A stretch of DNA of 51,653 bases from Planctomycetaceae bacterium (GTDB lineage: Bacteria > Planctomycetota > Planctomycetia > Pirellulales > Pirellulaceae), in NCBI GenBank assembly GCA_002726515.1, contig PBTE01000036.1, forward strand, positions 1 to 51,653, written 5' to 3'. Within the stretch, counting starts at the first letter, position 1; every line of letters begins with the position of its first letter. Of the stretch, positions 44,232-51,653 are shown piece by piece. The position numbers and the translations under genes were made by a program. The notes beneath the pieces are model-generated. The model made no database searches. It worked only from the letters and a program-made list of their open reading frames with translations, and was not told where the DNA came from.

Positions 44232-45623
44232 ATGAGAAATGGTGTGAGAAACGCCCTGCAACACGCTCGGGGAGAGTGCCCGTTTGACAACGGGAGCCGC
44301 CGTGAATTTCTTAGGGGCACCGGAGCCTTGGGCGGAGGGATACTCCTGGGCAACTCGCTGGCCGGCGCGAAACCTGCCGATCGACCGCAGCGTCCGAAGG
44401 TAGCGTGCCTGTACACCGAGTTCACACGCCTGTCCCACGCCCACGTGATCCTGGAGAACTTCCTCGAAAAATATCCCTTCAACGGGCAAATCATCGATCC
44501 GGGCGTGGACATTGTCTCCTTTTGGGCTGACCAGTTCCGTGAGCAGGGAGATATGACCCACGACGTCTCCCGCGAATACAACATTCCGCTGTTCAAGACA
44601 ATCGATCAGGCCCTTTGTCTGGGCGGCAAGGAACTGGCTGTCGACGCGGTCCTGGCGATCGGCGAGAACGGGCGGTATCCCCGGGTACGGGAATGGGTCG
44701 TCCAGTATCCGCGGAAGCGGTTTTTTGATGAGAGCGTGGCCGTCATGCGGCGGTCGGGACGGTTTATCCCGTACTTCAATGACAAGCAATTCAGTCACCG
44801 ATGGGACTGGGCCAAACAAATGTGCGACACGGCAGGCCAGCTGGGGATTCCGCTGATGGCCGGAAGCTCGGTGCCGCTGGCCCAGCGCATTCCGCACTTT
44901 GAGCTACCGGCGGGAGCGGAGATCTCCGAAGCGATCGTGATCCACGGTGGCTCGTTCGAGAACTACGGCATCCATGCCCTGGAGACCCTGCAGTCGCTGG
45001 TTGAATTCCGCAAGGGAGGTGAAACGGGCATCTCTCAGATCGAAGTGCTCTACGACGACGAGTTGTGGAAAGGGGCGGAGGCGGGCAAATGGCCGCTGGA
45101 ACTGGCTGCCGCAGCCATGCAGGTTGAAACCGGACAACCCTTTACGCCGACAACCGAGCTCCACGATCCACCGCGCTGGGGTCGTGAACCGTGGCATGGG
45201 TTTCTCGTCTCTTACAAAGACGGCCTGAAAGGCTACATATTGAAAATCGGCGCCAATCCGATGCGCTGGAACTTTGCCTGCCGACTGAAGGGTGAAACAC
45301 AGATTCGGGCGACGCGGTTTTATCCGGGCCCCTGGTTCAATCGCAACCTGTTCAGGGCCCTGGGCCACGCCATCCAACATTTCTTCATTCATGGCACAGC
45401 GCCCTGCCCGCACGAACGTGTGTTGCTGGCAAACGGGGCCGTACTGGCTGCCGTCGACGCCTATTTCCAGCGTGGACGACCGCTGGAGACGCCGCACCTC
45501 GAATTCGCCTACGAGTCCCGGGACTTCGGGGACTTCCGTGAGACGGGAGAGAGCTGGAAGAAGATCATTCCCGAAGGGACGTTGGAACCAGATGGTATCG
45601 CCCGGCTGCCTGAGACGAGTTGA
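44232..45623 (+). CDS. Tat-exported protein, paralogue of next gene, Gfo/Idh-like N-half, unknown function
   Basis: The 463-residue protein has a twin-arginine signal ('GSRREFLRGTGALGGGILLG'). The next section ('KVACLYTEFTRLSHAHVILE', 'YNIPLFKTIDQALCLGG', 'VDAVLAIGENGRYP') looks like a Rossmann-type fold but without G-x-G-x-x-G. Conserved blocks shared with the next gene are 'FNDK', 'IPLMAGSSVP', 'YGIHALETLQSL', 'KGGETGI', 'W.GAEAGKWP' and 'ERVLLANGAVLAA'. GAGG seven bases before the ATG supports the start. It precedes its paralogue by 92 bases, and a Gfo/Idh-type gene follows. I do not know the reaction. Confidence 0.8.
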   Translation: MRNGVRNALQHARGECPFDNGSRREFLRGTGALGGGILLGNSLAGAKPADRPQRPKVACLYTEFTRLSHAHVILENFLEKYPFNGQIIDPGVDIVSFWADQFREQGDMTHDVSREYNIPLFKTIDQALCLGGKELAVDAVLAIGENGRYPRVREWVVQYPRKRFFDESVAVMRRSGRFIPYFNDKQFSHRWDWAKQMCDTAGQLGIPLMAGSSVPLAQRIPHFELPAGAEISEAIVIHGGSFENYGIHALETLQSLVEFRKGGETGISQIEVLYDDELWKGAEAGKWPLELAAAAMQVETGQPFTPTTELHDPPRWGREPWHGFLVSYKDGLKGYILKIGANPMRWNFACRLKGETQIRATRFYPGPWFNRNLFRALGHAIQHFFIHGTAPCPHERVLLANGAVLAAVDAYFQRGRPLETPHLEFAYESRDFGDFRETGESWKKIIPEGTLEPDGIARLPETS

Positions 45624-45715
45624 AATCGCCGGTCGTGGTCCAAATTTGCGAGCGACAGCCATGAACATCTTCTACAGAGTTGGCCCTAACAGTTGTGCGA
45701 AAGAGGCAAACGGGA

Positions 45716-47008
45716 ATGCATGATCAAGCCAGTGGTGTGGTTGACGTCCCCGGACAATCGGTGCCCCTGTTGTTGCGCCGCCGGATGCTGCAGTTGGGGT
45801 CTGCTGGGATCTTAGGCGCGGCTTTACCGAACTTGGTGCAGGCAGATCCGAAGGACGGTAGTGCGCCCAAGCGCGTGGCGGCCATCACGACCGTGTGGTT
45901 CCCGACTTCGCACGCCGATGTACTCATTGGCAAGCTTCTCGACGGTTACGACCATGCGGGTGGGCCCGGTCCTCATCTGACCCTTTCCTCTTTGTTTCTG
46001 GATGACCCCGGATCGAGCCAGATGGGACTTGCCAAGGCAAAGCAGCACAACGTCCCTCTGGCCAAGACGATCGAGGAGTGTATCACCCTGGGGACCGACT
46101 CGGTCGCGGTCGAAGGAGTCCTCCTGATCGGGGAACTCGGTAGCTACCCGAAAAACACGAAGGGGCAAACTTACTATCCGCGTCCGCGGATGTTCGAGGA
46201 TATCGTGGCGACCTTTCGCAAGTACGGTAAAGTTGTTCCGGTGTTCAACGACAAGCACCTGGCGTACAACTGGCACAACGCTAAGTGGATCTACGACACC
46301 GCGGTTGAGATGAAGATTCCCTTCATGGCCGGTTCTTCGTTGCCCGTTTTTCGGCGCGACCCGCCCCTGTGGCTACCGCTGGGATGCGAGGTTGAGGAAG
46401 CCATGGTGATTGGATATAGCGGGCTCGATTCGTACGGATTTCACACGATGGAAGCGTTACAGTGCCAGCTGGAGCGTCGCCGGGGTGGAGAAACGGGTGT
46501 CAAGGCTGTGCAGACGTTGACCGGCGCAGACGTTTGGCAAGCCGAGAAAGAAGGCCGCTGGTCCCGCGAGCTTTACGATGCCATCATGGCCACGTTTCCG
46601 GAGGGTAGTCGTGGTTCTCCGGAGAGCAAACTGGGAACAGGAGAGTTCGTTCTGATCGAATACTGTGACGGGACCAGGGCTACCCTTGCCAACCTGGAGG
46701 ATCACGCCAAGTGGGGAGTGAGTGCCAAGTTGAAGGGCCAATCACGGCCCCTGGCCACCTGGTACCACGGTTTGTACCGCACGGGGTGGCCCGTGTTTGC
46801 CAACCAGTTGAGGGCGATCGAAAAGATGATTCATACGGGGCGTCCCTCCTACCCGGTGGAACGGACCCTGTTGACGACCGGTATTATCGACGCTGCCATG
46901 ACCAGTCGCTTCGAGTTTCACCGACGCCAGGAGACTTCACACCTCGAAGCGGTGCGCTACGAACCGGGAGACTACCCGTTTGAAAACGACGCTGCCGCGG
47001 GTGGCTAG
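45716..47008 (+). CDS. Tat-exported protein, second paralogue, unknown function
   Basis: The 430-residue protein has 'LLLRRRMLQLGSAGILGAAL' as a twin-arginine leader. It aligns by eye with the preceding gene over the full mature length: 'RVAAITTVWFPTSHADVLIG', 'HNVPLAKTIEECITLG', 'VVPVFNDKHLAYNWHNAKWI', 'IPFMAGSSLPVFRRDPPLWL', 'YGFHTMEALQCQLERRRGG' and 'ERTLLTTGIIDAA'. These mirror the other copy, with moderate identity, so this is an old duplication. AGAGG nine bases upstream supports the ATG; a TTG further upstream is possible. It is followed by the Gfo/Idh-like gene, so the three probably form a unit. Confidence 0.8.
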   Translation: MHDQASGVVDVPGQSVPLLLRRRMLQLGSAGILGAALPNLVQADPKDGSAPKRVAAITTVWFPTSHADVLIGKLLDGYDHAGGPGPHLTLSSLFLDDPGSSQMGLAKAKQHNVPLAKTIEECITLGTDSVAVEGVLLIGELGSYPKNTKGQTYYPRPRMFEDIVATFRKYGKVVPVFNDKHLAYNWHNAKWIYDTAVEMKIPFMAGSSLPVFRRDPPLWLPLGCEVEEAMVIGYSGLDSYGFHTMEALQCQLERRRGGETGVKAVQTLTGADVWQAEKEGRWSRELYDAIMATFPEGSRGSPESKLGTGEFVLIEYCDGTRATLANLEDHAKWGVSAKLKGQSRPLATWYHGLYRTGWPVFANQLRAIEKMIHTGRPSYPVERTLLTTGIIDAAMTSRFEFHRRQETSHLEAVRYEPGDYPFENDAAAGG

Positions 47009-47141
47009 TGCGTGGTTCTCTGTGTCGCCCGTTGGTGCTGGTGAAGCGGGTGGCGCGCAGGGTTGCAGCGGACTGGATGAGAAGAACCCTGTTATTGGAG
47101 GGACCATGTTCTACCCTGGTGTTGCTGAAGTTCGCCCTGGA

Positions 47142-48260
47142 ATGAAGACATTCGCATGCACAATTTTGTTGCTTGTGGCCGGCAATTTATCAGGGTCGGC
47201 CCAAGCACCCGGACGTGTGGCGCTAAAAGTCGGCGTTGTGGGATTGGTGCACGATCACGTGCATGGCATCCTGGGCCGACATGGCGGGGGAGATGTCGAA
47301 ATAGTCGGCATCGCCGAGCCCAACCGGAAGCTGGCCGAACGCTACGCGAAGCAACATGGTTTCAAGATGGACCGGGTCTTTGACTCGATCGAGGAAATGC
47401 TGGAAACCGCCGGGCCCGAAGTGGTCAGCGACTACAGCCCCATCTACAACCATTTAAAGACAGTCGAGCTTTGTGCTCCGCGCGGCATCCATGTCATGGT
47501 TGAGAAACCGCTGGCCGTCAGCCTGGAGCACGCCCGGAAGATACAAAGGCTGGCAGGCCGTCATCGAATTCACGTACTCACGAATTACGAAACGACCTGG
47601 TACGGAAGTCATCACCGGGCAAAGCGTTTACTGGCGGACGAACCAAGCTTTGGACCGATCCGTAAGATTGTCGTCCATGATGGCCACTCCGGGCCGGTTG
47701 AAATCGGCTGCAGCAAAGAGTTTCTCGAGTGGTTAACCGACCCCCGTTGGAACGGAGCCGGAGCGCTGACTGATTTTGGTTGCTACGGCGCCAATCTATC
47801 GACCTGGTTGATGAACGGTGAAAAACCGCAAACGGTGACCGCTGTGCTGCAGCAGATAAAACCCGATATCTATCCAAACGTGGACGATGAAGCGACCGTT
47901 GTCCTGGCGTATCCAGGGGCACAAGCGATCCTGCAGGCCAGTTGGAACTGGAATTACTCTCGAAAAGACATCGAGGTGTATTGCAGCCACGGATACGTGC
48001 ATTGCCTCAATCGGAGGGACATGAAAGTCATGTTGCCAGAAGGCCAGCAAGGGACGAAACAGAAGGTCGAAAAATTGAAGTCGCCGTACGGCGATCCGTA
48101 TGAATACTTGTCCGGGGTCGTGCGGGGCGAAATCGAGATCCGGCCCACCGACCTCTCGGCGCTGGAAAACAATGTGACCGTGGTGGAAATCCTTGAGGCA
48201 GCGAAAATTTCTGCCAGGGAATTGCGAACCGTTCGATTGGAGGAATTATCATCCGAGTGA
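47142..48260 (+). CDS. Gfo/Idh/MocA-type oxidoreductase, exported
   Basis: The 372-residue protein has a signal peptide ('MKTFACTILLLVAGNLSGSA'). The NAD-binding N-half reads 'LKVGVVGLVHDHVHGILGRH', an altered dinucleotide motif (G-L-V-H-D-H instead of G-x-G-x-x-G), then 'VEIVGIAEPNRKLAERYAKQ' and 'GIHVMVEKPLAVSLEHA' with the diagnostic EKP. The C-half ('GAGALTDFGCYGANLSTWL') is the usual substrate-binding beta sheet with the His/Asp-like pair 'DFGCYG'. The altered motif could change cofactor use or indicate a glycosidase-like relative. It follows the two paralogues. Confidence 0.82.
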   Translation: MKTFACTILLLVAGNLSGSAQAPGRVALKVGVVGLVHDHVHGILGRHGGGDVEIVGIAEPNRKLAERYAKQHGFKMDRVFDSIEEMLETAGPEVVSDYSPIYNHLKTVELCAPRGIHVMVEKPLAVSLEHARKIQRLAGRHRIHVLTNYETTWYGSHHRAKRLLADEPSFGPIRKIVVHDGHSGPVEIGCSKEFLEWLTDPRWNGAGALTDFGCYGANLSTWLMNGEKPQTVTAVLQQIKPDIYPNVDDEATVVLAYPGAQAILQASWNWNYSRKDIEVYCSHGYVHCLNRRDMKVMLPEGQQGTKQKVEKLKSPYGDPYEYLSGVVRGEIEIRPTDLSALENNVTVVEILEAAKISARELRTVRLEELSSE

Positions 48261-48364
48261 AGCATTACCCCGGACGGGGCGTTTCGTCGCCACCGGGAAC
48301 TGGATCCGCCAACAGAACGATTTCCAATGGATGCCCGCCGGGGTTAGTCGGTGCGCGGGTTGCA

Positions 48365-49822
48365 TCAGGCCAGAATGTCCTGAAGTACCTGGCCGCTGAC
48401 ATCGGTGAGTCGCATGTCGCGTCCCCGGTGATGGAACGTCAGTCGTTCATGATCCAATCCCAACAGGTGTAGAGAAGTGGCATGCAGATCAGGGATCGAG
48501 ACCGGATCCACGGTGGCCGCGTAACCAAATTCGTCGGTGGCTCCGTAGACGGTTCCCCCTTTTACTCCGCCCCCCGCTAAAAACATGGTGAAGCCCCGTG
48601 GATTGTGGTCGCGGCCGGTGCCATCTTGATTGGTTGGCATGCGACCGAATTCACCACCCCAGATGATCAGGGTTTCGTCCAGCAAACCGCGCTGTTTCAG
48701 GTCTTTGATCAGTCCCGCAATCGGCTGGTCGACCTCGGGGCAGTGTTGTTCCATGTTTTCACGTATGCCCGCGTGGGCATCCCAACTGAGTTGTTGATTG
48801 GCGCCACCCGAATACAACTGCACGAACCGCACACCTCGTTCCACCAATCGTCGTGCCATCAGGCACTGACGACCAAAGTACGAACTGATCGGCCGATCCA
48901 CACCATACAGTCGCTGCGTTGCCGTGGTCTCCTGCTGGATGTCGACCGCTTCGGGAGCCGCCATCTGCATGCGGTAGGCCAACTCGTAACTGAAGATGCG
49001 TGAGGCGAGTTCCGCATCTCCGGAGTTGTCTGAAAGATGCCGCTCATTGAGCGATTTGAGCAGCCGCAGACGGGCTTGCTGCTGTTCGGGTTGGATGTTG
49101 GAGGGGAGGTTCAGATCAATGATCGGCTCTCCCTGGCTGCGAAACGGCGTTCCCTGGTAAGCGGCGGGCAAAAATCCACTGGTCCAGCCCTGGGCGCCGC
49201 CCACAGGCCCGCCGCGGTGATCCCACATCACGACAAATGCGGGGAGCGAATCGGTTTCCGATCCGAGTCCGTAGGTGGCCCAGGCTCCCATGCTCGGGCG
49301 GCCCGGCAGGATGAAACCCGTGTTCATTTGAAAGAGCGCGGGTGCGTGGTTGTTGGACTCGCAGTGCATGGATCGGATCACGCACAACTCGTCGACGACT
49401 GTGGCGATTTCGGGGAACATCTCCGAAACTTCGATCCCCGACTGGCCATGTTTCGCGAACCGGTAGGGACTGGGAAAAGCGGTGTCCGCGGTGGTTTTGC
49501 CGAAGGCGTCCTCTTTACGAAAGACCGGAATCGATTTTCCCTGCCACTTTTCCAATGCCGGTTTGGGATCCAGCGAATCAACCTGGCTCGGACCACCGTA
49601 GGCAAAAAGGAAGATCACTGATTTTGCCTTGGCCGGAATGTGAGGGTTTTTCGCTGCGAGCGGATTTTGCAAGTTGGTGTCGGGCGTTTCCGACGCGAGC
49701 AGACCATCGCGTTGCAGCAAATGATGAAAGGCCAGGCTGCCGAATCCCACCCCCGCTGTTTGCAACAGCTGACGTCGGTTCCAGATTAGCGGGTTGGCTG
49801 TGGTGGTCCGATTGTTTGTCAC
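48365..49822 (-). CDS. DUF1501 family Tat-exported protein
   Basis: The 485-residue protein has a twin-arginine leader ('WNRRQLLQTAGVGFGSLAFH'). Motifs: 'FLFAYGGPSQVDSLDPKPAL', 'SMGAWATYGLGSETDSLPAF', 'WDAHAGIRENMEQHCPEV', 'WGGEFGRMPTNQDGTGRDHN', 'FTMFLAGGGVKGGTVYG'. A GTG at this end gives a short gap after the upstream stop; a TTG nine codons upstream would overlap the DUF1553 gene by 17 bases. It is the partner of the DUF1553 gene upstream (same strand). Convergent with the Gfo/Idh gene. Confidence 0.9.
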   Translation of the reverse strand: MTNNRTTTANPLIWNRRQLLQTAGVGFGSLAFHHLLQRDGLLASETPDTNLQNPLAAKNPHIPAKAKSVIFLFAYGGPSQVDSLDPKPALEKWQGKSIPVFRKEDAFGKTTADTAFPSPYRFAKHGQSGIEVSEMFPEIATVVDELCVIRSMHCESNNHAPALFQMNTGFILPGRPSMGAWATYGLGSETDSLPAFVVMWDHRGGPVGGAQGWTSGFLPAAYQGTPFRSQGEPIIDLNLPSNIQPEQQQARLRLLKSLNERHLSDNSGDAELASRIFSYELAYRMQMAAPEAVDIQQETTATQRLYGVDRPISSYFGRQCLMARRLVERGVRFVQLYSGGANQQLSWDAHAGIRENMEQHCPEVDQPIAGLIKDLKQRGLLDETLIIWGGEFGRMPTNQDGTGRDHNPRGFTMFLAGGGVKGGTVYGATDEFGYAATVDPVSIPDLHATSLHLLGLDHERLTFHHRGRDMRLTDVSGQVLQDILA

Positions 49823-49832
49823 GTTGTGAGGC

Positions 49833-51653
49833 CTAATCCAGGTAAGCAAATTCGTTCAGGTTGAACATCACATGGCACAGGTCGGTAAGCGCCAACAAAT
49901 CGACTTTGTGGTCCAGGGTAGAAGGGTTCGTGTGGCCGGCGTGGAGACGTTGGCGATGGTACGCACGTTGTGTTTCGAGGAACTCGGTGCAATCCTTTTG
50001 TTCCATGACCAGGGGAGGACGTGACAGGCTGTTCCAATAAATGGTCTCCACCTGGCGTTGCATGTTGCTTCCGGCCTGTGCGTAAATGGACCGAGCCATG
50101 CGGTCCGACTGCTCGTTTGTGAAGGCGTCGTTCATCAGTTGCAGGGCTTGCGTGGGAACCGTCGTGGTTGACCGTTGATCGCAACTTTCAGTTGTCGTGG
50201 GTGCGTCAAAGACCTCCAGGAAAGGCATCAGGACCGAGCGCCGCACGAAAATATAAACACTGCGGCGCCAATGCTGTGGTCCTTCCTGCCCGACCGTGGG
50301 CCACTTGCGCGTCGTGCTGGTAGCGATGACACTGGGGTGAATTCGCGGGTGGATTCCCGGCCCGTACATCTGCAGATTCAGGCTATCGGCAGCAGCGAGG
50401 ATTCGGTCACGGAACACTTCGGCGCTGAGTCGCCGACGGGGAAACCGCCCCAAGAGCCGGTTTTCCGGGTCCCGTAAGGGTGATTCCCGCTGGGCACTGG
50501 GCGACGTCGAATGAAAAACGTTTCCCACGTTGTTTTTCGAGTCCTGCTGGTAGACGCCAGACGCCATGATGAGCCGGTGCATGTGTTTGATACTCCAGCC
50601 ACTCTCGATGAACTCGACCGCCAGCCAATCCAGAAGGTCCGGATGACTGGGGCGCGCGCCGTTCAGCCCGAAGTTGCTCGGCGAATCTACCAGTCCGCGA
50701 CCGAAGTGATACTGCCAGATTCGATTCACCATGACCCGGGCGGTCAGCGGGTTGTCGGGGGCAGCCAGCCATTGGGCAAAAGTAATCCGGCGACGCGTCG
50801 TTTGTGAACTTTCCGGCGGGGCAGGGAATGAAACGGGATGGGGCGACAACACGGCTGGCACCGCGGGTGCTACGACCTCGTCAGGCGAGCGGTAATCGCC
50901 GCGCAGGAAGATTCTGGTTTCGCTGGGTTCGCGCTGCGCATCAGTAATCGACATGGCGATTGGTAGTCGGGCTCGTTGTTGTCTGAGTTTCTCCACACGA
51001 GCGTCCAACGTATCGCGGGTTACAGCATCGGCTGGTCGACTCGGTTGCAACGTGTTTTCCGGAGAGGGTAGTTCGTCCAGCAGGATGGCGCCGTTTGAGT
51101 CGCGCACCTGTAAATTACGCCAGCGAGTCGATGCCATCCAATTGACCAGTCCGATTCCACCCTGGTGATAGCGCTCATCCAGAATGTCGAAAAGTAATTC
51201 ATCGTCCAGCCAGGCACGAATCGATGGACCACGAACGACGACTCGCACTCGATACCACCGATCCAATTGGATTTGGCCGCCAACCTTGGGGAAAATCGGG
51301 ACCCGTTTTCCGTCGCCTTCAAATTCCAATAGATGTTCGCGATTGTCAGATCGTCCGAAATAAATCCAATAAGAACTTTTCAACCCGGTTGCCCGAAATG
51401 CCAGTCCGATACCAGCATCTAGACTGAGCGGCTTTTGCGTGCCATCGGTTTTGAGGAATTCAATTTCTACACTGTAGTCCTTCCACTGCGGATCGCCGAA
51501 GAATAAACGCACGTTGGGCGCCATGATGTCCTGGACCAATTGCCCTTCATCCAATCGCCATTTCCCGGCAGCCGGAAGGTCGGATATTTGTCCAATCTTC
51601 TCATACAGCGAGTTGATTTCCTTCTCGAGTTTCTCTTTTGTGGCCTGCTGTTC
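49833..51653 (-). CDS. DUF1553 protein with LamG/DUF1080-like insert, N-terminus beyond window
   Basis: The frame is open to the right edge (first in-window residues 'EQQATKEKLEKEINSLYEKI', a coiled-coil-like helix), so the DUF1549 part and CxxCH motif would lie outside. The visible 606 residues begin with a concanavalin-like jelly roll (about 40-200: 'DYSVEIEFLKTD', 'IGLAFRATGLKSSYWIYFGR', 'WYRVRVVVRGPSIRAWLDDE', resembling DUF1080 sugar hydrolase/LamG modules). Then DUF1553: 'NPLTARVMVNRIWQYHFGRG', 'SPSNFGLNG', 'SHPDLLDWLAVEFIESGW', 'PTQALQLMNDAF'. The DUF1501 gene begins 10 bases after its stop. Confidence 0.92.
   Translation of the reverse strand, partial: EQQATKEKLEKEINSLYEKIGQISDLPAAGKWRLDEGQLVQDIMAPNVRLFFGDPQWKDYSVEIEFLKTDGTQKPLSLDAGIGLAFRATGLKSSYWIYFGRSDNREHLLEFEGDGKRVPIFPKVGGQIQLDRWYRVRVVVRGPSIRAWLDDELLFDILDERYHQGGIGLVNWMASTRWRNLQVRDSNGAILLDELPSPENTLQPSRPADAVTRDTLDARVEKLRQQRARLPIAMSITDAQREPSETRIFLRGDYRSPDEVVAPAVPAVLSPHPVSFPAPPESSQTTRRRITFAQWLAAPDNPLTARVMVNRIWQYHFGRGLVDSPSNFGLNGARPSHPDLLDWLAVEFIESGWSIKHMHRLIMASGVYQQDSKNNVGNVFHSTSPSAQRESPLRDPENRLLGRFPRRRLSAEVFRDRILAAADSLNLQMYGPGIHPRIHPSVIATSTTRKWPTVGQEGPQHWRRSVYIFVRRSVLMPFLEVFDAPTTTESCDQRSTTTVPTQALQLMNDAFTNEQSDRMARSIYAQAGSNMQRQVETIYWNSLSRPPLVMEQKDCTEFLETQRAYHRQRLHAGHTNPSTLDHKVDLLALTDLCHVMFNLNEFAYLD

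Noticed and set aside
1..51653. CRISPR array, insertion sequence or prophage
   Set aside because: No regularly spaced repeats, transposase, integrase or phage structural genes were seen on either strand.

Overview
The window looks like chromosomal DNA of a planctomycete (order Pirellulales/Planctomycetales level; I cannot place it more finely). The main reason is four convergent or tandem copies of the planctomycete-typical locus that pairs a large secreted DUF1549/DUF1553 protein, often with CxxCH haem motifs, with a Tat-exported DUF1501 protein. PEP-CTERM proteins, Tat-exported Gfo/Idh-like proteins, PQQ-like propellers and secreted sugar-enzyme-like proteins agree with this. The composition is moderately GC-rich and no transposase, integrase, phage gene or CRISPR array was seen.

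Layout. 1-14.8 kb (plus strand): a 5'-truncated DUF1549/DUF1553 gene with its DUF1501 partner, a secreted D-apionate-lactonase-like protein, a decayed fragment of a sugar-binding-type C-terminal domain, a second DUF1549/DUF1553 + DUF1501 pair, a secreted beta-sandwich protein and a PQQ-like propeller. 14.9-21.4 kb (minus strand): an esterase/SMP-30 fusion, a glycosidase-like propeller protein, a phytanoyl-CoA dioxygenase-family enzyme, a frameshifted small PEP-CTERM gene, and a PEP-CTERM FG-GAP/UnbV protein. 22-27.8 kb (plus): an AlkA-type glycosylase, an amidohydrolase, and a third pair, this time with an N-terminal cytochrome c domain. 27.9-29.6 kb (minus): a 2-hydroxyacid dehydrogenase tightly coupled to a HpcH/HpaI aldolase.

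30-43 kb is the housekeeping core: metF, a primary-type sigma-70 factor (TTG start), an FAH-family enzyme behind a small ORF and a HisA/HisF-like enzyme, a membrane-anchored squalene-cyclase-repeat protein, rpmG, recJ, pcm and tRNA-Pro(CGG). Directly after the tRNA lies the 3' stump of an M24 peptidase gene, then a C45-type acyltransferase/peptidase, a beta-carbonic anhydrase and a PIG-L deacetylase. 44.2-48.3 kb holds two tandem Tat-exported paralogues of unknown function plus a secreted Gfo/Idh/MocA-like protein. The window ends in a fourth, minus-strand DUF1553 + DUF1501 pair that runs off the right edge.

How the genes may work together (inference): the accessory parts look like periplasmic or surface utilisation of unusual polysaccharides and sugar acids, using lactonases, esterases, 2-keto-acid aldolase/dehydrogenase, FAH-type dehydratase and redox-linked DUF1549/1553 proteins. 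The most promising undescribed items are the paralogue pair with its Gfo/Idh neighbour, the four pairs that each carry a different inserted domain, the HisAF-like/small ORF/FAH operon, and the esterase-lactonase fusion.
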